Assembly (NCBI RefSeq): GCF_003143935.1
Contig: NZ_QFRX01000001.1
Span: 9,207,403 to 9,271,402 of the forward strand
Direction: 5' to 3'
Source: Streptomyces sp. Act143
GTDB lineage: Bacteria > Actinomycetota > Actinomycetes > Streptomycetales > Streptomycetaceae
Length of the DNA stretch: 64,000 nucleotides
Position 1 is the first letter of the stretch. Every line of letters starts with the position of its first letter. Positions 48,661 to 56,003 of the stretch are shown here, one piece after another. The position numbers were made by a program, and so were the translations under genes. The notes beneath the pieces are model-generated. The model did no database searches and had not been told where the DNA came from. It saw nothing but the letters and a program-made list of their open reading frames with translations.

Positions 48661-50682
48661 TCAGAGGTTGCCGTAGGCGGGCGCCCCTTCGTCCGCCAGC
48701 GTGGTGTACGGCAGCATGACCAGCGCGATGGCGCCGTACTCCGCCCGGGCGGGTCGCAGCTGGACGCGGATGCCGTGCCGTTCGGCCAGTCGGCCGACCA
48801 CGAAGAGGCCCATGCGCCGGGAGACCGCGGCGTCCACGGTCGGCGGGTCGGCGAGTTTGCGGTTGAGTTCGGCGAAGTCCTGCGGGGTCAGGCCGACCCC
48901 TTCGTCGTGGATCTCCACCATGGCGCGGCCGTCCGGGAGCCGGGCGGCGGTGACGCGTACCGGGCTGCGCGGGGAGGAGAACGCGGTCGCGTTCTCCAGC
49001 AGTTCGGCCAGCAGATGCACCAGGTCGGTCGCCGCCCGGCCGTGGACGAGCGTGTCGGGGATGCCGGAGATCTGGACCCGCTCGTACTGCTCGACCTCCG
49101 ACGCCGCCGCCCGCACGGTGTCGATCAGCGGCATCGGCTGGTCCCACCGGTGCCGGGGTTCCTCCCCGGCGAGGACGAGCAGGTTCTCGCCGTTGCGGCG
49201 CATACGGGTCGCCAGATGGTCCAGGCGGAACAGGTTCTCCAGCTGGTCGGGGTCGGCCTCGTTCTTCTCCAGGTCGGTCAGCAGATGCAGCTGTCCCTCG
49301 ACGAGTGCTTCCGACCGGCGTGCGAGGCTGGTGAAGATGGCGCTGACGTTGCCGCGCAACAGGGCCTGCTCCGCGGCGAGTTGGACCGCCTCGCGGTGGA
49401 CCTGGTCGAAGGCCCGGGCGACCTCGCCGATCTCGTCCCTGGTGCCGATGGGGATGGGGGTGACCCGGGCGTTCACCGGATGCGGGCGCGGCTGCGACAA
49501 CTTCTCGACCAGCGCGGGCATTTGCTGCTGGGCGATGTCCAGGGCGCCCGCGCGCAGCCGCCGCATGCTGCGGGTCATCGAGCGCGCGACCCACATGGCC
49601 AGCAGGAAGGCCAGGACGACCGCGGCGACGATCACCACGGAGTTGACGACCGCGTCCCGCCGGGCGTCGTCGGAGATCCCCTCGGCCTTGGCGAGCGCCG
49701 TGTCCGTCAGCTGTACCTCGACGCGGCGGTAGGCGTCGAAGGCGAGCGTCGAGGCGGTGAAGAACGACTCGGCGGTGATCCCCTCGGTCCGCAACTGCGC
49801 GGCCGTGGCGCCGGACGAGATCCGTTCGGTCATCTCCTCCAGCTTCGGCGGGGCGACGAACGGCTTCCCGGCGTCCGCGGCCTGCCGGGCCGCATCGGAC
49901 GCGAGCGCCTCCCCCTTCTCCCGCGCGGCGGTCAGGGCCCGGTCGAGCCGGTCCATGTCCTCGTCGGTGCCGGCGCCGGCGAACTCCTGGAGCGCGACCT
50001 GCTGGAGGTAGGCATAGGAGCGGAACGTGGCGAGCTGGACGTCGAGTTCGCCGCCCGCCAGATCGCCGCGGTCCTGGACCAGGAGGCGCTGGCCGATGGC
50101 CCGGGTCAGCGACTCCGCGGCCTGGGTGAGGGACAGGGCGTACAGTGTACGGCCGAAGCTCGCCTGGTTGCTGCTGCCGAACCCCAGCTCGTTCGACAGC
50201 TCCATGAGGGGATGCTGGACCAGGTGGTACTTCTCCTCCGTCGTGACGCCGGGGAGCCTGGTCGTGAAGGCGTTCTCGCGCAGCTCCGTCAGCGCCTTCT
50301 CGCCGGTCCGGACGGCCGCGACGCGCTTGAGGAGGCGGGGCGACCGCGGCATGTCCGCCACCGCCGCGTCGAAGTCCTCGCGGTCCTGGTCGGTGATCGC
50401 GCGTGCCTTCGTGATCGCGCTGTCCGACCGCTTCCCCCGGAGCAGCGGGACCACCGACACGTCCCGCTCGTTGATGACGTCACTGGCGTACTTGTTGGCC
50501 GCCTGCACCAGCTGGGCGACCCGTACGGCGTCCTCGGCGTCCTGGAGCGTGTCGATCGAGCGCTTCACCCGGAGGGCGCCGAGGGACAGCGCGACGAGCA
50601 CGGGGATGAGGAGGACGACGTACAGGCGCTTCGCCATGCGCCAGTTGCGCATGGATAACGCGGCCCGGCTTGCTGTGCTCAC
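48661..50682 (-). CDS. Sensor histidine kinase with nitrate/nitrite-sensing-like domain (CvnA-like, orphan)
   Basis: A 673-residue membrane kinase. TM1 is at about residues 18-38, and an extracytoplasmic NIT-type helical domain of about 280 residues follows (ASDVINERDVSVVPLLRGKR). Then come TM2 (about 342-362, VVIVAAVVLAFLLAMWVA), HAMP, a phospho-acceptor region (FRLDHLATRMRRNGENLLVL) and a GHKL ATPase (ELLENATAFSSPRSP, IHDEGVGL, GLFVVGRLAERHGI). This is the architecture of CvnA from Streptomyces conservons. However, the usual roadblock, DUF742 and GTPase genes do not follow; an MFS gene does. GTG start at 50682. Confidence 0.88.
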   Translation of the reverse strand: MSTASRAALSMRNWRMAKRLYVVLLIPVLVALSLGALRVKRSIDTLQDAEDAVRVAQLVQAANKYASDVINERDVSVVPLLRGKRSDSAITKARAITDQDREDFDAAVADMPRSPRLLKRVAAVRTGEKALTELRENAFTTRLPGVTTEEKYHLVQHPLMELSNELGFGSSNQASFGRTLYALSLTQAAESLTRAIGQRLLVQDRGDLAGGELDVQLATFRSYAYLQQVALQEFAGAGTDEDMDRLDRALTAAREKGEALASDAARQAADAGKPFVAPPKLEEMTERISSGATAAQLRTEGITAESFFTASTLAFDAYRRVEVQLTDTALAKAEGISDDARRDAVVNSVVIVAAVVLAFLLAMWVARSMTRSMRRLRAGALDIAQQQMPALVEKLSQPRPHPVNARVTPIPIGTRDEIGEVARAFDQVHREAVQLAAEQALLRGNVSAIFTSLARRSEALVEGQLHLLTDLEKNEADPDQLENLFRLDHLATRMRRNGENLLVLAGEEPRHRWDQPMPLIDTVRAAASEVEQYERVQISGIPDTLVHGRAATDLVHLLAELLENATAFSSPRSPVRVTAARLPDGRAMVEIHDEGVGLTPQDFAELNRKLADPPTVDAAVSRRMGLFVVGRLAERHGIRVQLRPARAEYGAIALVMLPYTTLADEGAPAYGNL

Positions 50683-50708
50683 GTGCGTGACGGCCTTTCG
50701 TGGTGGGG

Positions 50709-52109
50709 TCAGGTGAACCGGCGCATGATCCGGTCCTTGCCGCGGGTGAACGGCGGGTACGCCAGCCGCAGGGTGTCCGGCAGCCGCGGCTTGTCGAGTA
50801 CGGCCTTGACGTGGCTGAACGTGTCGATGGAGTACGTCCCGTGGTAGCGGCCCAGGCCGCTCTCGCCGACTCCGCCGAACGGCAGCCCGGGGACGGCGAG
50901 ATGGGCGTTGGGCACCCCGAACGCCAGGGCGCCGGAGGAGGTTTCCGTCATCAGGCGGCGCTTGGAGGCCGCCGAGGCGGTGAACGCGTAGAGGGCGAGC
51001 GGCTTTTCCCGCGCGGTGACGAACGAGATCGCCGCGTCCAGGTCGGGGACCGGCACGACGGGCAGGATCGGCCCGAAGATCTCCTCGCGCATCACGGGCG
51101 CGTCGAGGTCCACGTCGGCGAGGACGGTGGGGGCGAAGTAGAGCCGGGAGCGGTCGTGTTCGCCGCCGACCACGACCCGGCCGCCGGCCGGCAGCGCGGC
51201 GAGCCGGTCGAAGTGGCGCTCGTTGACGATCCGGCCGTAGTCCGCGCTCGCGTCCGGGTCCGCGCCGTACATCTCCCGGATCGCGGTGCCGAGCGCGTCC
51301 GTCAGGCCGTCGGCCGTACCGCCGACGGCCAGCACGTAGTCGGGCGCGACACAGGTCTGCCCGGCGTTCATGAACTTGCCCCAGGCGATGCGGCGAGCGG
51401 CCGTGGCGAGATCGGCACCCGGCTCCACGACGGCCGGACTCTTGCCGCCGAGCTCCAGCGTGACGGGCGTGAGGTGCCGGGCCGCGGCAGCCATGACGAT
51501 CCGTCCCACCGTGCCGTTGCCGGTGTAGAAGACATGGTCGAACCGCTGTTCCAGCAGGTCTGTCGTCTCAGCCACGCCCCCTTCTACGACGGCGACGGCC
51601 TCGGGGTTCAGCACCCGTGGCAGCCATTCGGCCAGGGCGGCCGAGGTCGCCGGGGCCAGCTCGCTCGGCTTGACGACCGCGCAGTTGCCCGCCGCGAGCG
51701 CGCCGACCAGCGGGGCCAGGGCCAGCTGGAGCGGGTAGTTCCAGGGGCTGATGACCAGCACCGTGCCCAACGGCTCGCGGACGGTACGGGCGCGGGCGGG
51801 TGCCAGGGACAGGGGCACGCCGACCCGGCGCGGGCGCAGCCACCGGTCCAGATGGCGCAGGGTGTGGTCGATCTCGTTGACCACGAACCCGATCTCGGTG
51901 GTGTACGCCTCGGTGCGGCTCTTGCCGAGGTCGGCGCGCAGGGCTGCCGCGAACACCTCCTCGTGTTCGGTCAGCATCCGTCGCAGCGCGCGGAGTTGAG
52001 ACTTGCGCCAGGCCAGGGGGCGGGTCAGGCCGGTGGCGAAGGCGGCGTTCAGGCGGGAGACGGCGCGGGACGCCGTGTCGGGGCATGCCAGATCTGTGGA
52101 GGAGGACAT
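50709..52109 (-). CDS. Class 3-type aldehyde dehydrogenase
   Basis: A 466-residue ALDH of the AlkH/fatty-aldehyde group. The catalytic Cys253 is in NAGQTCVAPDYVL, Glu219 is in LELGGKSPAVVEPG, and the cofactor site is VISPWNYPLQLALAPLVGAL. The short C-terminus without oligomerisation arm, RYHGTYSIDTFSHVKAVL, is typical of this class. The ATG at 52109 is chosen; a further in-frame ATG lies at 52121. Neither has an SD. It is divergent from a TetR gene, with a 21-bp palindrome 17 nt upstream, so it is probably induced by its substrate or a toxic aldehyde. Confidence 0.9.
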   Translation of the reverse strand: MSSSTDLACPDTASRAVSRLNAAFATGLTRPLAWRKSQLRALRRMLTEHEEVFAAALRADLGKSRTEAYTTEIGFVVNEIDHTLRHLDRWLRPRRVGVPLSLAPARARTVREPLGTVLVISPWNYPLQLALAPLVGALAAGNCAVVKPSELAPATSAALAEWLPRVLNPEAVAVVEGGVAETTDLLEQRFDHVFYTGNGTVGRIVMAAAARHLTPVTLELGGKSPAVVEPGADLATAARRIAWGKFMNAGQTCVAPDYVLAVGGTADGLTDALGTAIREMYGADPDASADYGRIVNERHFDRLAALPAGGRVVVGGEHDRSRLYFAPTVLADVDLDAPVMREEIFGPILPVVPVPDLDAAISFVTAREKPLALYAFTASAASKRRLMTETSSGALAFGVPNAHLAVPGLPFGGVGESGLGRYHGTYSIDTFSHVKAVLDKPRLPDTLRLAYPPFTRGKDRIMRRFT

Positions 52110-52125
52110 GCGGGCGAGCATAAAC

Positions 52126-52146
52126 GAAACGAAAGCTTTTCGTTTC
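52126..52146. promoter_or_regulatory. 21-bp perfect palindrome between ALDH and TetR
   Basis: GAAACGAAA (52126-52134), GCT, and TTTCGTTTC (52138-52146) form a perfect 9-3-9 inverted repeat in the 60-bp gap between the ALDH start and the ATG at 52170. It is a strong candidate for the TetR operator controlling both directions. Confidence 0.8.
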
Positions 52147-52169
52147 TGTATCCCGTTACTCTGTGACCC

Positions 52170-52307
52170 ATGAGTTCCGAGCGTTCCTCCGCTTCCGTCA
52201 GTGCTTCAGCGCGTACGTCCATGAGTCCCCCCGCCCTCCTCAGGGCCGCCGCCGGGGCGCCGGCGGACGCCCTCGCCGAGCACGCCCCGGGACTGACGCG
52301 TGACTGA
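52170..52307 (+). CDS. Possible 45-codon leader ORF overlapping tetR
   Basis: An ATG at 52170 opens a 45-residue frame (Ser/Ala-rich start, then MSPPALLRAAAGAPADALAE). Its stop TGA (52305-52307) overlaps the GTG start of tetR at 52300 by 8 nt. No good SD precedes it. It might couple translation into tetR or encode a small protein. It may equally be chance in this GC-rich sequence. Confidence 0.3.
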   Translation: MSSERSSASVSASARTSMSPPALLRAAAGAPADALAEHAPGLTRD

Positions 52308-52920
52308 CGCCGTACCGCAGCGGGGGCGGCCCCGGGACGCGACGCGGGACCGGGCGCTGCTGGAGGCCACGCTCGCCGTCCTGGCCGAGAGCGGGTACGG
52401 CGGACTGACCACGGCCGCCGTCGCGGCCCGCGCCGGTGTCTCCACGGCAACCCTCTACCGCCGCTGGTCCTCCAAGGAGGACCTGGTGATCGCCGCCGTG
52501 GCCGCCTACGCCGGCGACCTCGGGGCGCAGCCGGACACCGGGACGCTCGCGGGCGACCTGCGCGACCTCCTCCGGGACAAGGCCGTCGCGCTGACCGGCC
52601 GCAGCGGTCAGCTGATCCGCACCCTCATCGGCGAGGCCGCCCACAACGACGCCCTGGCCGAGGCGCTCACCGCGGCACTGATGGCGCCGGTGCGCGAGCG
52701 TGTGGACGTGATCGTCGAGCGGGCGGTCGCGCGCGGTGAGATTCCGCCCCTGGAGGACCGCGACCTGGTCGGCGACCTGGTCATCGGCCCGGTCGTCAGC
52801 CTGTTCACGCTCGCCCCGCAGCCGCCCCACGAGATCGCCGAGACCACGGCACGGGCGGCGGCGGACCGGTTGCTGCCGTTCGTGCTGCGCGCGGTCGGCG
52901 GGCAGGCCCCGAAGGGATAG
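52300..52920 (+). CDS. TetR-family regulator of the divergent aldehyde dehydrogenase
   Basis: A 206-residue repressor. The HTH is at about residues 15-60 (RDRALLEATLAVLAESGYGG, VSTATLYRRWSSKEDLVIAA), with a TetR_C_33-like ligand domain after it (PVRERVDVIVERAVARGEIP). The YRRW form is typical of regulators of efflux or aldehyde genes. GTG start at 52300; no SD is obvious, which makes coupling to the overlapping leader ORF possible. A hairpin terminator follows the stop. Confidence 0.9.
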   Translation: MTDAVPQRGRPRDATRDRALLEATLAVLAESGYGGLTTAAVAARAGVSTATLYRRWSSKEDLVIAAVAAYAGDLGAQPDTGTLAGDLRDLLRDKAVALTGRSGQLIRTLIGEAAHNDALAEALTAALMAPVRERVDVIVERAVARGEIPPLEDRDLVGDLVIGPVVSLFTLAPQPPHEIAETTARAAADRLLPFVLRAVGGQAPKG

Positions 52921-52942
52921 GGCGCACGCCGGCGATGCGTGT

Positions 52943-52968
52943 GCCCCGGCGTCGGCCGGAGCCGGGGC
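52943..52968 (+). terminator. Hairpin after tetR
   Basis: GCCCCGGC (52943-52950) and GCCGGGGC (52961-52968) form a perfect 8-bp stem with a 10-nt loop, 22 nt after the tetR stop. No U-run follows. Confidence 0.6.
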
Positions 52969-53065
52969 GGTGCCGTGGGGCGCCCGTGAAAACCCTGTGG
53001 AAGCGGTGTCGGTGGGGACGTTTATGCTGCACCGAACGATCACGCGGGCCAGGGGAGGGCGCGGC

Positions 53066-54058
53066 ATGTTGGGCAAGCTGTTCGGCAGGAGTGCGGAGAG
53101 ACCGGCGGCGGATTCGCACGTCCTTCCCGCACCCCGTCGGCGGAAAGGCGGGATCTACAAGCTGCGCGCGCTGGGGGACGCGCGGGTGCTTGCGCTGGTC
53201 GAGGCGGCCGAGAACGGTGACTGGGCGGCGGTCAAGACGGCGCTGGCCCCCTTCGACCTCGGCCGCGAGCAGGAGGTGCTGGGGCAACTGGCCGTGGTGG
53301 ACGGCGTCGAGGAGTGGATCGTCCGGGCCGCCGAGGAGGACAAGGGCGACCAGGAGCTGCGGGCGACCGCCCTGCTGATCTCGGGTGCGCGCCACGTCAA
53401 CTGGGGCTGGGAGGCGCGTACGTCCGCCCGTGCCGTGGACGTCAGCCGCGAGCAGTGGCAGACCTTCTACGAGCGGCTGCGCATCGCCGAGGAGCACCTG
53501 CTGGAGGCCGCCGAACTGCGACCCGACTGGGTCACGCCGTGGCGCCATCTGCTCACCTCCGGACGCGGCATGTCCGTCGACGACAGCGTCCAGGAGGCCC
53601 GGCTCGCGGCCGGCCTGCGCCGCGATCCGCTGAACCTGGACATCCATCTGGAATGGGTGTCGCACCTCCAGCCCCGCTGGGGCGGAGAGCCCGGCCAGGC
53701 CCTGGAGTTCGCCCAGAAGGCCTTCGCCGCCGCGCCCGACGGGCACCGCCTCGGATGCGTCGTCGCCATGGCGCGGATCGAGGAGTGGGTGGAGTCCGAC
53801 AACCGCGACTGTCTGCAGCAGCCGCGCATCCGGGCCGAGCTGAGAGAGGCCGCGGAGCGCAGCATCCTGCATCACACGTACGAGCGCCGCCTCGGCTGGC
53901 AGGGCGACTACAACATGTTCGCCATGGCGCTCTCGCTGGCGGGCAGCAGCAAGGCCTCCAACGTCTTCCGCGAGCTGGACGGTGCGTACACCGAATGGCC
54001 GTGGACCTTCATGGCGAATCCGGAGAACGCGTACGTGCGCTTCCGCAAGGCCTTCTGA
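53066..54058 (+). CDS. Unrecognised helical protein, first gene of the HSP90/TPR locus
   Basis: A 330-residue soluble, helical protein beginning MLGKLFGRSAERPA. Segments such as LEAAELRPDWVTPWRHLLTS and ALEFAQKAFAAAPDGHRLGC look like degenerate tetratricopeptide-type helices, and WPWTFMANPENAYVRFRKAF forms the end. The ATG at 53066 follows AGGGGAGG; an ATG at 53024 lacks an SD. Downstream, 104 bp away, is an HSP90-family gene and then a large repeat protein, all in the same direction, so a functional link is likely. The last 12 bp including the stop are tandemly duplicated. I cannot name the family. Confidence 0.75.
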   Translation: MLGKLFGRSAERPAADSHVLPAPRRRKGGIYKLRALGDARVLALVEAAENGDWAAVKTALAPFDLGREQEVLGQLAVVDGVEEWIVRAAEEDKGDQELRATALLISGARHVNWGWEARTSARAVDVSREQWQTFYERLRIAEEHLLEAAELRPDWVTPWRHLLTSGRGMSVDDSVQEARLAAGLRRDPLNLDIHLEWVSHLQPRWGGEPGQALEFAQKAFAAAPDGHRLGCVVAMARIEEWVESDNRDCLQQPRIRAELREAAERSILHHTYERRLGWQGDYNMFAMALSLAGSSKASNVFRELDGAYTEWPWTFMANPENAYVRFRKAF

Positions 54059-54162
54059 AAGGCCTTCTGAGCCGTCGGCCACTCCGTTCCGCCCGCCCGC
54101 CCCGGCCGGTCCCGCCCGGACCACCGCCCGACTCCGCCGTTCTCCTCACTCCGGACTGACCC

Positions 54163-56001
54163 ATGCCCCTGCGCCACAACGCCGCCGACCAGGCCGCCAC
54201 CGACCGTACCTTCCAGGTCGACCTCCGCGGCCTGGTGGACCTCCTCTCCCACCACCTCTACTCCAGCCCTCGCGTCTACCTGCGCGAACTCCTGCAGAAC
54301 GCGGTCGACGCCCTCACCGCACGACACGCCATCGAGCCCCGCGGCGACTTCGGCATCCGCCTGTACGCGGACGGCACGACCGTACGCGTCGAGGACGACG
54401 GCGTCGGTCTCACCGAGGCCGACGTGCACACCTTCCTCGCCACGATCGGCCGCAGCAGCAAGCGCGCCGAGCAGGTCGCCGAGCAACGCGCGAATTTCAT
54501 CGGCCAGTTCGGCATCGGCCTGCTCTCCTGCTTCCTGGTCGCCGACGAGATCCACGTCGTCAGCCGGTCCGCCCGCACGCCGGACGCGCCAGCCGTGGAA
54601 TGGCGGGGCCGCGGCGACGGCAGCTACACCGTCCGCACCCTGCCCGCATCCGCCCGCCCCCGGCCCGGCACCACCGTCACGCTGACGCCGCGCGCCGACG
54701 CGGGCGAGTGGACCCGGCCCGTCCAAGTGCACGCGCTGGCACGCCACTTCGGCTCGCTCCTGCGGCACCCGGTGACCTTCGACGACGGCTCGGGCGGCAC
54801 GAGCGTGCCCGTCAACCCCGAGCCCGCGCCCTGGTCGCGCACGTACCCCACCCCCGGAGCCCGCTCCCGCGCGCTGGCCGCGTACGGCGAGGAGGTCTTC
54901 GGATTCACCCCGCTGGACACCATCGAACTGGACCTGCCGGCCGTGGGCCTCAAGGGCATCGCCTGCGTGCTGCCCGAGGCCGTGCCCGCCGGGCGGCGGC
55001 ACGGCCACCGCGTGCACGTCAAGGGCATGCTGCTGTCCGAGCAGGCCGAGGAGATCCTGCCCGAGTGGGCGTTCTTCGTACGCTGCGTCGTCGACGCCGA
55101 GAGCCTGCGCCCGACGGCGTCCCGCGAGGCCCTGTACGAGGACGACACCCTCGCGGCGGTCCGTGACGCCCTCGCCGAACGGCTGCGGGCCTGGATCGCC
55201 CGCGCCGCCGCCAGCGACCCCGAACTGCTCAACCGCTTCCTCCAGGCCCACCACCTGGCCGTGAAGTCGCTCGCGGTGCACGACGACGAGATCCTGCGGA
55301 TGCTGCTGCCCTGGCTGCCGTTCGAGACCACCGACGGGCACTGCACCCTCGACGAGTTCGCGCGCACCCACCGCACCGTGCTCGTGACGTCCAGCGTCGA
55401 GGAGTTCCGCCAGGTCGCGGCCATCGCCTCGGCGGCCGGCCTCGGTGTCGTCAACGGCGGCTACACCTACGACCGCCAACTGGTCCACCGGCTGCCCGAG
55501 ATCCGGCCCGAGGTCAGCGTCGCCGACCTCGACCCGGCCACCCTCACCGCCCACCTCGACCCCGTCGACCGGGAGACGGAACTCGCCGCCGCGGCCTACC
55601 TGGCCCAGGCCCGCGACGCCCTCGCCGTCTTCGACTGCGACGTCGCGCTGCGCACCTTCCAGCCCGCCTCCGCCCCCGCCCTCCTCGTCGACAGCCGTGA
55701 GGCCCGGCACGAGCGCACCCGCTCCCAGCTCGCCCGCGAGCAGGAGGGCGGCCTGTGGGGCGACATCCTCGGCGCCCTGCGCCAGGAGGCACCGCGGGCC
55801 CAGCTGATCCTCAACCAGCTCAACCCGCTGGTCCGCACCGCCGTCACCATCGACGAGCCCGAACTCGCCCGCACCAGCGCCGAAGCCCTCTACGGGCAGG
55901 CCGCGATGCTCTCCCGACGCCCCCTCAGGCCCGCCGAGTCGAGCCTCATCAACCGCTCCTTCCTCGACCTCCTCGCCCACGCCCTCCGCAAGGACAGCTG
56001 A
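54163..56001 (+). CDS. HSP90-family ATPase (HtpG-like, divergent)
   Basis: A 612-residue HSP90-type protein. The N-terminal GHKL ATPase has the catalytic Glu42 and Asn46 (YLRELLQNAVDA), Asp79 with VEDDGVGL, and the Gly-rich lid GQFGIGLLSCFLVADEI. A middle domain follows (VHVKGMLLSEQAEEILPEWA, LRPTASREALYEDDTL, with the SREAL motif seen in HtpG). The last third is divergent from HtpG and shorter. HSP90s are dimeric ATP-driven chaperones. The separate locus with repeat-protein neighbours suggests a dedicated client rather than general proteostasis. ATG at 54163 with a weak SD; the next gene starts 2 nt after the stop. Confidence 0.88.
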   Translation: MPLRHNAADQAATDRTFQVDLRGLVDLLSHHLYSSPRVYLRELLQNAVDALTARHAIEPRGDFGIRLYADGTTVRVEDDGVGLTEADVHTFLATIGRSSKRAEQVAEQRANFIGQFGIGLLSCFLVADEIHVVSRSARTPDAPAVEWRGRGDGSYTVRTLPASARPRPGTTVTLTPRADAGEWTRPVQVHALARHFGSLLRHPVTFDDGSGGTSVPVNPEPAPWSRTYPTPGARSRALAAYGEEVFGFTPLDTIELDLPAVGLKGIACVLPEAVPAGRRHGHRVHVKGMLLSEQAEEILPEWAFFVRCVVDAESLRPTASREALYEDDTLAAVRDALAERLRAWIARAAASDPELLNRFLQAHHLAVKSLAVHDDEILRMLLPWLPFETTDGHCTLDEFARTHRTVLVTSSVEEFRQVAAIASAAGLGVVNGGYTYDRQLVHRLPEIRPEVSVADLDPATLTAHLDPVDRETELAAAAYLAQARDALAVFDCDVALRTFQPASAPALLVDSREARHERTRSQLAREQEGGLWGDILGALRQEAPRAQLILNQLNPLVRTAVTIDEPELARTSAEALYGQAAMLSRRPLRPAESSLINRSFLDLLAHALRKDS

Positions 56002-56003
56002 CG

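Noticed and set aside
52170..52307. Leader ORF as the N-terminal part of an adenylating enzyme because of its PPALLRAAAGAP segment
   Set aside because: The similarity is a short low-complexity stretch only, and the frame closes after 45 codons with no adenylation motif.
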